64,000 nucleotides of DNA, from contig CANXME010000095.1 in assembly GCA_948144175.1 (NCBI GenBank), positions 496,001 through 560,000 on the forward strand. Direction: 5' to 3'. Position 1 is the stretch's first letter. Every line of letters begins with the position of its first letter. This document shows positions 54,481 to 63,686 of the stretch, in pieces. Under the pieces are notes generated by a model. The model saw only the letters and a program-made list of their open reading frames with translations, had not been told where the DNA came from and made no database searches. The stretch is from Closterium sp. NIES-65 (lineage: Eukaryota > Streptophyta > Zygnematophyceae > Desmidiales > Closteriaceae). The translations under genes and the position numbers were made by a program.

Positions 54481-55563
54481 CTGACCACCCCCAGAGCCGC
54501 TCCGCTGGGACGAGCCACTCCGACCCCCGCCGCCACCGCCACTCCCGCCTCCACCACCGCCCCCGTCTCCACCGCCACCGCCCCCACTGGTACCCTCGCC
54601 CCCGCCTCCTCCGCTACCGCCTCCGCCGCCACCTCCGCCTCCACCGCCTCCACCAGTACCTCCACTCCCGCCACCACCTCCACCGCCACCCCCACTCCCC
54701 CCGCCACCCCCACCTCCTCCGCCACTGCCTCCTCTAGCTCCACCCACTCCCTTGCCCCCCTTGCCCTTGCCAGAGCGGCGTCTACCGCTGGGGGCAGACG
54801 CCGCACCGACCGACTCAAAACCAGCGAGGTCGGCCGCAGCGGCAGAGGCAACAGAGGGCAGCAGGGGGGAAGGAGAACACCCCTCAAAGATGGGGGTGCG
54901 AGGGTCACCCCGAGAGGCCCCTACAGCGACTATGCTCTTCTCAGCCGCTAGCAGGGACTCCTCAAGGAGGTCGACAGTGAGGGTGGTGGGACAGACAGAG
55001 AGAAACTGGTCCCTAACGACACGAAGGGACTCAGGGAGACGGGTGACAAGAAAGTAGAGAGTGATGTACATGGGAGGAGGGTTGGCGGCGCGGAACTCAG
55101 CAGGAAGGGCAGCGCGGTAGCGAGCGTCACTAGCGCGGAGGTGGGTAATGAAGTCAGCGAGAGTGGGAAAGGCAGCGAGGTCAGGGAAGAGAAAAGGTAG
55201 CATGAGGCGGCTCAGCGTAGCGGAGGAAGGGGAGGAGTAGCGTGCAACTACAGCGTCGTACAAGGCCTGAGCGGTCTTGCACTGACTAAAGTGGGCACGC
55301 TCGGAGGAAGGGAGGTGGCGACGCACAGCAAGACGTGCAGCAGCATCGCGGGTCGCCCACTTGGAGCGAACGGCGGAATCAGCATCAGGAGGAGGGGCAG
55401 GGACAGCGCCAGAGACAAAGTCAAAGAGAGAGACCTCATCGACCGCATCACACAGTAAGTACAGCTGCAGGTCCTCAATCCAGACTGCAAAGTCAATGGC
55501 TCTACCCTCAGCATCAAAAGCTAGAACATTGGGGGTGGCCATGACAGCAGCTGACAGTCTCAC
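52051..55563 (-). CDS. Copia Gag, protease and integrase (element E)
   Basis: The 1170-residue ORF starts 'MRLSAAVMATPNVLAFDAEG'; the start used by the family is probably the second Met (VMATP). In order: a UBN2-like Gag ('HFSQCKTAQALYDAVVARY', 'MYITLYFLVTRLPESLRVVR'), a Gly-rich tract of about 120 residues, a 14-residue Gln run, and a wide knuckle-like motif (C-x13-C-x3-H-x4-C). Then the protease 'TLDSGASRSFFRD', the integrase zinc block 'HHRLGHPSL...CVPC', catalytic 'HMDVWGP', 'LHSDRGGEFSSG' and 'SPQQNGIAERRIGMVMD', the conserved 'ADKLSPRAAPCVFLGFPPDA' and a pentapeptide array. All active-site residues are present. The frame ends in the duplicated block. Confidence 0.92.
54435..54477 (-). 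repeat. CTG/CAG trinucleotide run in gag of element E
   Basis: Fourteen CTG on the plus strand encode a poly-Gln run in Gag. Elements B and G have only about four Gln here, so this is an expansion specific to E. Confidence 0.9.
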
Positions 55564-55639
55564 CGGGCAGGAAGAGTCGGGTAGGTCAGCGGCGCAGGTA
55601 CACAGCCCAGGAGCAGCAGTAGCCCGACAGGAGCAGGAG

Positions 55640-56490
55640 TGCAGCTCCTCTGGCGGCTCGGGCAGCTCGGGCGGCTCGGGCGGCTCGGGCGGCTCGAGCG
55701 GCGCGGGCGGCTCGGGCGGCTCGGGCGGCTCGGGCGGCTCGGGTGGCTAGGGCGGCGCAGGCGGCCCGGGCGGCTCGGGCGGCTCAGGCGGCTCGGGCGG
55801 CGGCACGGGCGGCTGGGGCGGCTCGGTGGCGGCTCACGGGCGGCTGGGACGGCGCGTGGGGAGCTCATGGGCGGCTGGGCGACTCACGGGCGGCTGGGAC
55901 GGCGCGCGGGGAGCTCACGGGCGGCCAGGGCGGCTCACGGGCGGCGGCGGCCGCGTCGGCGGCTCACGGGCGACGGCAGCGGCAGCGGCGTCGGCGGCTC
56001 ACGGGCGGCGTCGGTGGCGTCGGCGGCTCACGGGCGGCGTCGGCGGCTCACGGGCGGCGTCGGCGGCGTCGGCTGCTCACGGGCGGCGTCGGCAGCTCAC
56101 GGGTGGGCTGAAGGCCCACGGGTGGGCGGTTCGCGGGCAGCGCCGGCCCACAGGCGGGCGGCGTGACGGGCGGGCGGCGGGACGGGCGGCGGCGTCACGG
56201 GGGCGGGGGGGCTACGTGACGGGCGGCGGCGTCACGGGTAGCGGCGTCACGGGCGGCGGTTCACGGGCGGCTGCGTCACGGGCGGCGCTCACGGGCGGCG
56301 ACGCACGGGCGGCGCTAAAGGGTGGCGCGACGGGCGGCGGCTCACGGGCGGCGCTACGGGCGGCGGCTCACGGGCGGCGCTACGGGCGGCCGCACGGGCG
56401 GCGCTAACGGGCGGCCGCACGGGCGGCGCTACTGGCAGCCGCACGGGCGGCGCTAACGGGCGGCTCGAAGGGGGCGGGCGCTAGGGCGGG
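55640..56490 (-). repeat. Leader minisatellites of element E
   Basis: CGGCTCGGG 9-bp units (55650-55760) grade into GGCGGCTCACGG and GGCGTCGGCGGCTCACG units (to about 56110), then GGGCGGCGCTAACGG units (to 56480). ORFs over it are artefacts of composition. Confidence 0.85.
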
Positions 56491-56549
56491 CGCTAGGGCG
56501 GGCGCCAGGGCAGAAAAAAAAAAGTTCTAGGTGGTGGGCCCGAAGCACA

Positions 56550-56579
56550 GTTCCCACAGGGGAACCTGCTCTGATTCCA
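56550..56579 (-). other. Primer site and post-PBS hairpin, element E
   Basis: The minus strand reads TGGAATCAGAGCAGG (56579-56565), then GTTCCC-CTGT-GGGAAC (56565-56550). GGGCCC follows at 56536-56541. Confidence 0.75.
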
Positions 56580-56713
56580 TGAGAAGAAGTGAACGAGAGA
56601 ATAAGTGAACTATGAACGAAGTGAGTACAAATAGGAAACCCTAACTGGGTTGTACCCCCTATGGGATACCCCACTATAGCCTACATAAATGAGTAAGCTA
56701 TAATGTTCTGACA
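56580..56713 (-). repeat. 5' LTR of element E
   Basis: 134 bp, two differences from 49033-49166. It is followed by CTCAC (56714-56718). Confidence 0.94.
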
Positions 56714-56718
56714 CTCAC

Positions 56719-56849
56719 TGTCAGAAGAATGAACAGGAATGAATGAATTAGCAGCAGGATGGGTACAAGTAGCAAACCCTAATTTGGGTTGTACCCCATA
56801 TGGGCTACCCCACTACAGCCAACACAATAATCAGCATGTATGTTTGACA
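56719..56849 (-). repeat. 3' LTR of element F
   Basis: 131 bp, TGTCAAACATACATGC at its start on the minus strand. Polypurine tract at 56850-56861. Confidence 0.93.
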
Positions 56850-57119
56850 CACCCCCATAGGCAAAGTGGGGGAGACCAAGGGGTCACAAGACCAGTCAAG
56901 AGAGGTAAAGCAAGCTCAGGGTGGATCACGAAGTCACCACACATTGTGAGCACAAGCAAATGGCCACAAGGACAGTTCACATGCAGAGTAATATATAAAG
57001 GAGAACAAGCAGTACAGTGATCACAACCTAGCAAGTGTAAGCATGCAGGTGCAAGTATATAGATCACAGTACAAGCAAAGTCAAGAAGTGAGCAAGTGAG
57101 GCCAAGTAGGTACAAGGCC

Positions 57120-58600
57120 TAGAGCAGTTCAGAAACGCTGATGATCACAAGGCGAAAGTGCCTTGGTGAAGATATCAGCAGTGTTGTCCCGAGCATGTAA
57201 GCAAGACGGAGCGGACCACTCTGCTACAACTCTCGAGTAAGGAAGTACCGCAGAGCCATGTGCTTCGTTCTGTACTCCAGTCTGTGCTCATGACACAAGG
57301 CAATCATGGCCTTGTTGTCGACGTACAGAAATGGAGGAGAACGAGGCGGCTCTCCCAAGTCGGTTAGCAGGTAGGTGAGCCAGTGTAACTCCTGTGCAGC
57401 CATGGCCCCTGCGTAGATCTAAGCCTCACAACTGGAGCTGAGAACAGAAGACGAGCGGGTAGACCGCCACGAAACAGAGCCGGAACCAAGGCTGAAGGTG
57501 TAACCCTGTGACGACCGCTGCGTAGCCAAGTCGTCAACCCAAGAAGCGTCTGCGTGACCAGAGAGGACAACTCGAGCCCGTCCTCCAAACACGAGCCCAT
57601 GCCCGACGCACTGCACAAGTAGCGCATCACCCTCTTAGCAGCCTTCCAGTGCTGTGGTCGGTGTCTCCCGTGCGCAACGTAGCGTGCCAGGATGCTAAGA
57701 GGATAAGCAAGGTCAGGCCAAGTGCAGGTCATCAGGTACATGAGGCAGCCCACAAGCTCTGGATACGGGCCACTCGGCTCTACGGACTCATCCGAAGGCA
57801 GAGCTGAGAGCGAGTGACCGGTAGGTAGAGGAGTGGACTACGGCGAGGAGTACTGGAAGTCGAAGCGCTGAAGGACCTGTTGCACCATGTGTGACTGAGT
57901 CATGGTGATGGTGTGGCGTGCTCTGTCCCGGGTGATTTGCAAGCCAAGGTAGCTGCGCAGTTCACCCAGGTCTGTGCACATGTGTCTCTTCTGCAGCTCC
58001 GACTTCACGTGGGCCAGTCCAGAAGTGTCAGCAGTGGCAAAGACCAAGTCGTCGACGTACACGAGGATGTAGAACGGCGGCAGCGAAGTGTCGGTGCGTA
58101 GAAACGACGACGGGTCGACAGTAGAAGGAGCAAACCCAAGAGCCGCAAGAGTCGTCCTCAGTGTGTCGTGCCACTCGTAGGGAGCCTGGCAGAGACCGTA
58201 GACTGGCCGCCGAAGGCTCCACTGGGTACCAAGAGGAAACGACCCAGTGAAGCTAGGTGGGCGGCGCAGCTAGATATTCTCGTGCAGGCTGCCCTGTAGG
58301 AAAGTAGTGCTGAAGTCAAGAGAGTGAAGCTCGTAGTCACGCTGAGCGGCGACGTGCAGCATCACCCGAAGAATAGTCATCTTTGCGGTAGGGGAGAAGG
58401 TCTAGAAGAAGGCAACTCCTTGTCTCTGACTGAAGCCTCTAGCAACGTAACGCGCCTTGAAGACAGGCGGAAAACCCGGCGGCCGCTTCACCCTGAAAAT
58501 CCACATGCCACTGACGATGTTCGCCCCAAGTGGGGGAACCTAGTCGACGTAAGTGCCTGTGGACTTCCAGGATGCCATCTCTGCGTCCATGGCTAACTGC
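57120..58600 (-). pseudogene. Copia RT and RNase H, element F
   Basis: The family blocks are all visible: 'MYVDDLVFATADTSGLAHV', 'GCLMYLMTCTWPDLAYPL', 'GHADASWVDDLATQ', and RNase H near 57300. The frame is broken by CAG-to-TAG (58402-58404), GAG-to-TAG near 57420, Trp-to-TAG near 58272 and several frameshifts. Confidence 0.85.
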
Positions 58601-60420
58601 CACTGAGAGGAGTAGGGACCCTCAATCGCCTCTACGTAAGAGCGCGGGGTCAGGATATCTAGTGCGTCTGGGTCTCCCTCAGGTGTAATCAGCATGGACA
58701 CGAGATGAGGTACAGGAGCTGCAAAACACTCAAAGTCCTCGTGCCTGTCCTCAAGGACGTCCGTGCAAAGAGCACACTCACCCCCGAAGGACGGAGGACA
58801 GACAGACTCAGACTCAGCAACAAGACTAGTGGCGCAGTCAAGACGACAGCGGGCAGTAAAGTCGACAAGCTCAGCAACTAAGGCAGACGTAGTAGTGGAC
58901 TGAAAGGAAGGGCCAGTGACAACAGTAGCTAGCAGACGTGTAACGGTAGGGCTGGCATCACGAAGTGAGTCAGACTCGGGGCCCGGACCGTCAGCAAGGG
59001 AGGACGCAGGAGGAGATGGCAGAGGGACACTCAGTGGAATAAGGAAGGACGAAGTGCCATCTGGTGCGTGCCGGGGACAGGAGGAGACGCGTACGCAGAA
59101 CACGATTACCGGTGCGACGCGCGCGAACAAGCAACGCAGGACGAGACGCAGGCTCACGACGCTCCGCAAGACCTCCTGTCGGCTCAGTGTAAGGAGAAGG
59201 ACCAGGCAGTGGGGAGGGTGGCTATAACAGCGACTGCGACTGGACAGGCGGTGGACACGCTAAGGGAGGAGAAGGACTAGTAGAAGGCGGGAGACCAAGA
59301 ACCTGTTGAAGGAGTGGAACGAAGTACGGCCGCGGTCGTGTAGCACCACCAGAACCAGCAGAGACAGCTCCAGCACCCCCAGCTCCCGGTCTCCAGCTCC
59401 AACTCCTGCAGCACCATTAGATCCAGCACCAGCAGCACCACCAGCAGGACCAGCTCCAACAGCAACTCTAGCTCCAGCTCCAGAAGCACCTCCAGCTCCA
59501 GGAGCTCCAGCACCTCAAGCATCTCCAGCACCAGCAGCACCAGTACCTCTAGCAGCACCTCCAGTGGCTTCAGCGCTAGCAGGTCCTCCTGCTCCAGCAG
59601 CTCCAGCACCTCCAGTAGCTCCAGCAGCACCTCCAGCCCCTGCAGCTCTGGTACCTCCAGTATGAGCACCTCCGGGACTAGCGGCTCCAGCACCTCCACT
59701 AGCTCCAGCTCCAGCAACACCACTCTAGGGGCTCCAGCGCCGAGCTAACCACTCGCGCAGCTGTAGTGGAGAGAAAGACTCCGGCAGTGACAAGACACCC
59801 GAAGGGCCTCCAGGCTCAGCACACCCGAGCTCAGCAGCACCAGGCTCAGCACCCTCAGACTCAGCAACCCCAGGCTCAGCACCCCCAGGCTCAGAACCCC
59901 CAGGCTCCGCACGCTCAAGCTCAGCACCACCAGGCTCCGCACACTCACGCCCTGCAACCCCAGGCCCGGCACCCGCAGGCTCAGCACCCCCAGACGCAAC
60001 ACCTCTAGCAGCACCAGAGTCGACAGCGACCTTGACAGGCTCGACACGGTCTACCTGGGACACACCTGAGGGAGCAAGACCCTGAGGGGGGAGGGGGTCT
60101 ACCGAAGGAGGACCTGGCGTGAGGAAGAGCGGTGGGGGAGGGAGATGGGCAGTGCGGTAGGGGAAAAGACGGTAAAAGGGAACCGATTCGTCAAACGTGA
60201 TGTCCTGAGAGGGCAGGACACGACGCGAGGTGGGGTGGTAAAACTGCCAGCCAGGCGCGTCAGGGAGCCAAGGAAGACACAGGCAACAGTGCGGGAGGAG
60301 AGCTTGTCCGCAGACGTATCGAGGACAAAGGCTCGACATCCCCGGACCCGGAACACAGACGCATCGCCAACCTCCCCCGTCCAACGCAGTGTGGGCGAGG
60401 TCTCCGGCAAGGAGACACAG
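58600..60420 (-). pseudogene. Linker region and integrase tail, element F
   Basis: The segment includes the pre-RT spacer ('LVAELVDFTARCRLDCATSL'), Gly/Ala/Leu-rich arrays, the pentapeptide array (about 59810-60000) and the 'SFSPLQLREWLARRW' block. The integrase C-terminal conserved region at 60099-60410 is split between frames. Confidence 0.75.
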
Positions 60421-60422
60421 GG

Positions 60423-61274
60423 TCAGAGGTTGAGCTGACGCGTAGCGTATTGGACAGCAAACGGCCATATAAAATGGGGGGCAGCCGCATGGATCATGGA
60501 GGTACGAGCGACCTCCATGACTAAGCCAATGCGGCGCTCAGCAACCCCATTCTGCTGCGGAGAGGCCCGAAGCGTGAACGTCTGGCGAATGCCCTCCGCA
60601 CGACAAATGGCCCGCAAGAGGTCGAAGGAAAGCTCACCACCTCTGTCAATGTGCAGACGCAGGACTGGAGGGTCCGTCTCGAACCGCTCGCGGAGCTGGA
60701 GACGAACAATGCAGATCCAAGGGATCAGAACATCAGGGACATGCCCCTTGCGGCGCAAGGGGATGACCGTGGTGTAACGCGAGTAGTCGTCGACATCCAG
60801 CAGAATGTACCGCTCGCGGCCCTGTCCACGGACGCGGGCTGGGCCCCACACGTCCAGGTGGAGAGTCTGCAGGGGGGCCTCATTCGGCGGGAACGAGGAG
60901 GAGTGAGGAGCGGCGCGCTGCTGCCCCTCGACACAGGGAAGGCAGGGGGGGGCAGGCGACGGTGGGAGGGGAGGCAGAGACCTGGGAAGACCAGAGACAA
61001 GGAGACGGGAGTGCATGCCACGGAGGTGTGCCACAGAGGGGTGACCAAGACGGTGGTGCCAAAGAAGCGTCTGGTGCGACACGGCGCGACACGAGCAGGG
61101 GGCAGCAAGCTGACCTGACGCAGACGCAGACGCAGCTACCTGAGGAGGCGCAGTAGTCAGTGTGTAGAGACTCAACCCAGGTCGACGGGTGAACGTGGCC
61201 AGGTGGCGACTGGTCCTGGAGCACGTACAGATCGCCACACGCTGCCGTCCAGGGGTGAAGGTGTCAACCCCCAC
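60423..61274 (-). pseudogene. Copia integrase, element F
   Basis: A single open frame keeps the zinc block ('HHRLGHPSV' to 'CLPCVEG'), 'HLDVWGPARV', 'DVDDYSRYTTVIPL', 'LHIDRGGELSFD' and 'SPQQNGVAERRIGLVME'. The acidic triad is present although surrounding residues have drifted. It is cut from the protease by a CAG-to-TAG at 61278-61280. Confidence 0.85.
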
Positions 61275-61277
61275 ATC

Positions 61278-61640
61278 CTAGAGGACAGCAGTGCTCACCA
61301 AGTTCGTGGAGAACGAGGGGAGGTGGAAACCTGACAGTGACCTAGATGGAACCACCGGACAGGGCAGAACAGTGGAGGAATGGCAGGGGTCAGCTAAAGA
61401 CACAGCAACAGGTGCAGTAAGTGGTGTGACTGTGGTATCGTCGCGAAAGAAATAGCGGGAGGCACATGAGTCAAGCGTGAAGGTGTGCAAGGCCGCAGCC
61501 GATGCAGTACCAGAGAGAGCAGACTCACCAGCACCTAGGGCAGCAGACTCACTAGCACCTAGAGCAGCAGCCTCTATACCTGGGTCTAGCGGCACACACA
61601 GGTATTAGTCACCCTCAGCACTAACAGTCAATGCATACAT
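61278..61640 (-). pseudogene. Copia protease region, element F
   Basis: The frame has 'TFTLDSCASRYFFRDDTTVT'; the catalytic Asp-Ser is followed by Cys where element E has Gly. 'GDCYLCV' upstream is broken by a stop (about 61605). Confidence 0.75.
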
Positions 61641-61663
61641 GGCAGATAGGATAGCATCAAAGT

Positions 61664-62385
61664 CTAGAGCAAAGATATCAACATTCTGCCTAAGCAGCGC
61701 CGCCCAGTCGGGGAGCTCGGCCGCGTCGGGGAACTCTGCGCGGAAGGCGTCGGTAAGGCGGTAGAAGCGGCGGTGCTGAGTGTGAGACCTCCCGCATGTC
61801 TGACCAGTGCGGTCACTTGTGCGAATGACGTACGGGCAGGGACCACTACCCCTTGCGGCCCCACGCTGAGGAAACCACTCACGGAGCTCCTAAGGCGAAA
61901 AAGGCTGACGCTGGTGCTGCCGCTGGCCACCTCCAAGGCCTCCCCTCTGGCTGGTGCCACCGTTGCCGCCCCCACCGCCGCCGTCTCCACCCCAACTGCC
62001 GCCACTACCGCCTCCACCACCGCTGCCGCTACCACTCCCACTGCCGCCACCACCGCCGCCACCTGCTCCGCCGCCCCCACCACCACTACCTCCTCCACCG
62101 CCGCCCCCACCACCGCCTCCACCGCCCCCACCGCCCCCACCGCCGCCTCCACCTCTCCCGCCCCCACAGCCCCTGCCTCCCCGGCCTCCCCGAGCCGTTT
62201 GACCTCACTTCTGGCGCCGCCCGCGCGCCACCCTGCGCTGCCCGCGCGCCGCCTGAATCTGTCAGCAGGAACAGCTGTAAATGGTCTAGCCATGCAGCGA
62301 ACTCTATCGAGCGGCCCTCCGAATTGAAGGTGAGAAAGTTAAGGGTGGCCATAGCAGGCAGAGCAGGTGGGTGCGCTAGCAGCAA
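61664..62385 (-). pseudogene. Gag remnant, element F
   Basis: Gag opens 'MATLNFLTFNSEGRSIEFAA' (62353) and is truncated after 'HLQLFLL', running directly into a C/A/G-rich tract that should encode poly-Gly (61960-62170). The capsid core of about 130 residues is deleted. A CAG-to-TAG lies at 61890-61892 in the 'SPQELREW' block. The knuckle-like region is decayed. Confidence 0.75.
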
Positions 62386-62439
62386 AGCAGCACGCTAGCA
62401 GCAGTGCAGTAGGGAGCGCGCTAGGAGCAGTGGAGTAGT

Positions 62440-62975
62440 GAGCGGCGCACGGTAGGGCAGGGTGCGCACAGCAGGGCAGGGCGCGCGGTTGGGCAGGGCG
62501 CGCGGCAGGGCAGGGCGCGCGGAAGGGGAGGGCGCGCGGCCGGGTAGGGCGCGCGGCAGAGCAGGGCGCGCGACGGAGCAGCGCGCGGGCAGGGCAGGGG
62601 GCACGGCGGCGCGGGGTGCGGGCAGGACAGGGCGCGCAACGGCGTGGCGCGGGGGCAAGGCAGAGCGCGCGGCGGCACGACGCGCAGGCAGGGCAGGGCA
62701 CGCGACGCGGGCGGCGCGCGGGCAGGGCAGGGCGCTCGACGGTGCGACGCGCGGGCAGGGCAGGGCGCGCGACGCGGGCAGCGCGCGGGCAAGGCAGGGC
62801 GCGCGACGCGGGCAGCGCGCGGGCAGGGCGTGCGACGCTGGCAGCGCGCGGGCAGGGCAGGGCGCGATGTAGTAGGTGGTGCGCGACTCCCTAGGGCGCG
62901 CTGCAGCAGGCGGCGCGCTAACAAAGCAGTGCGCGTTGCTGCGGGCGGCGCAGGGCAGGGCAGGGCAGTACAGTC
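62440..62975 (-). repeat. Leader minisatellite of element F
   Basis: Degenerate GC-rich units built on GCGGGCAGGGCAGGGCGCGCGAC. Unit sequence differs from those of the other elements. Confidence 0.8.
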
Positions 62976-63038
62976 GTACGACGTGATCACACTAGCGCGT
63001 TGGGTGGGGTAGCGCTACTCGGTGGGCCCTAAGAGATC

Positions 63039-63055
63039 GGTCCTAGGCTAGGACC
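63039..63055 (-). other. Post-PBS hairpin of element F
   Basis: GGTCCTA-GCC-TAGGACC: a 7-bp stem with a 3-nt loop directly downstream of the primer site. The arm sequence differs from B, E, G and I, but pairing is kept. GGGCCC follows at 63024-63029. Confidence 0.7.
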
Positions 63056-63068
63056 TGCTCTGAAACCA

Positions 63069-63199
63069 TGTCGGAAGAATGAAAAGGAATGAATGAACTA
63101 GCAGCAGGATGGGTACAAGTAGCAAACCCTAATTTAGGTTGTACCCCATATGGGCTACCCCACTACAGCCTACACAATAATGAGCATATATGTTTGACA
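63069..63199 (-). repeat. 5' LTR of element F
   Basis: 131 bp, about seven differences from 56719-56849. CTCAC follows. Confidence 0.93.
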
Positions 63200-63204
63200 C
63201 TCAC

Positions 63205-63333
63205 CTACTGTTCAACTGGCAAAATGACAGCTGCCATTCTGATGAAAAAATTGCCACGTCAGAAGTTCCAGAACTGTGCGGACCTGTGCGGAGTCGTCAA
63301 GCAAAGCCACGTTGTGGACCTCCACGAATGAAG
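63205..63333 (+). pseudogene. RNase H C-terminal tail, element D
   Basis: 'YCSTGKMTAAILMKKLPRQK' and 'DLCGVVKQSHVVDLHE' continue the D reading frame cut at 49032 and end at a TGA. The Asp-Xaa-Leu-Thr-Lys block typical of this position has decayed to 'AAILMKKLP'. Confidence 0.8.
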
Positions 63334-63338
63334 GGGAG

Positions 63339-63686
63339 TGTTGGAGTAAGCATGGAATTACTTTAGCATTCACGAAGGTGCAGCAGTATTGTAACAGCCA
63401 CTACCAAAGCAACAACAACAGCACTATTGCGTCAGCCCATAAAGGGCACGCATGTCAACAGTCGCAAAGTCAACCGTCGCGACTGCTGACCAACCTGGAC
63501 CGAACGGTTTCATGTTTTACATGGTGATAGTAAGGGAATGTACTCCCTATAGTAGATGGCTAGCTAGATCTGTGTAATGTTTTCCTTGTGCATAGCTAGA
63601 TCTATGCACAAGGTTTCTACTAGAACAAATACTTCCACTACACTTCCCTAAGCAGCCTATCCTATTCAAGGATTCTTATCCTAACA
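63339..63686 (+). repeat. 3' LTR of element D
   Basis: It follows the polypurine-like GAAGGGGAG, starts TGTTGGAGTAAG and ends TTATCCTAACA, about 348 bp. It contains an internal inverted repeat near 63570-63620 (CTAGCTAGATCT...GTGCATAGCTAGATCTATGCAC). Confidence 0.75.

Larger units (their letters stand above)
49033..56713 (-). mobile_element. Element E: near-intact Ty1/copia, best copy of the family
   Basis: Minus strand, 7681 bp. The LTRs are 134 bp (49033-49166 and 56580-56713) with two differences. CTCAC lies at 49028-49032 and 56714-56718. Two long ORFs cover gag through linker and linker through RNase H; a 172-bp tandem duplication accounts for the break between them. No premature stop was seen in any enzymatic domain. 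The right duplication doubles as the left duplication of element F. Confidence 0.95.
56719..63199 (-). mobile_element. Element F: decayed Ty1/copia adjacent to E
   Basis: Minus strand, 6481 bp. The LTRs are 131 bp (56719-56849 and 63069-63199) with about seven differences. CTCAC lies at 56714-56718 (shared with E) and 63200-63204. The primer site is TGGTTTCAGAGCAGG (63054-63068). Coding regions carry many stops and shifts, and the Gag core is deleted. The LTR subtype matches that at 16448-16579. Confidence 0.93.
30272..63686 (+). mobile_element. Element D: old second-family Ty1/copia, host of the nested block
   Basis: D is a + strand copia of a different family, now spread over 33 kb. It shows a Gag remnant (30854-31260), RT/RNase H (47750-49032), the RNase H tail (63205-63333), a polypurine tract (GAAGGGGAG) and a TGTTGG...CCTAACA LTR (63339-63686). 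Removing E and F joins 'KVKVQLT' to 'YCSTGKMTAAIL.K' in frame across one CTCAC. The protease/integrase part is missing. The left end is uncertain: TGTTGGAATACACG at 30272 resembles the LTR start and part of the LTR sequence recurs near 30390, but a full 5' LTR is not clear. Confidence 0.8.
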
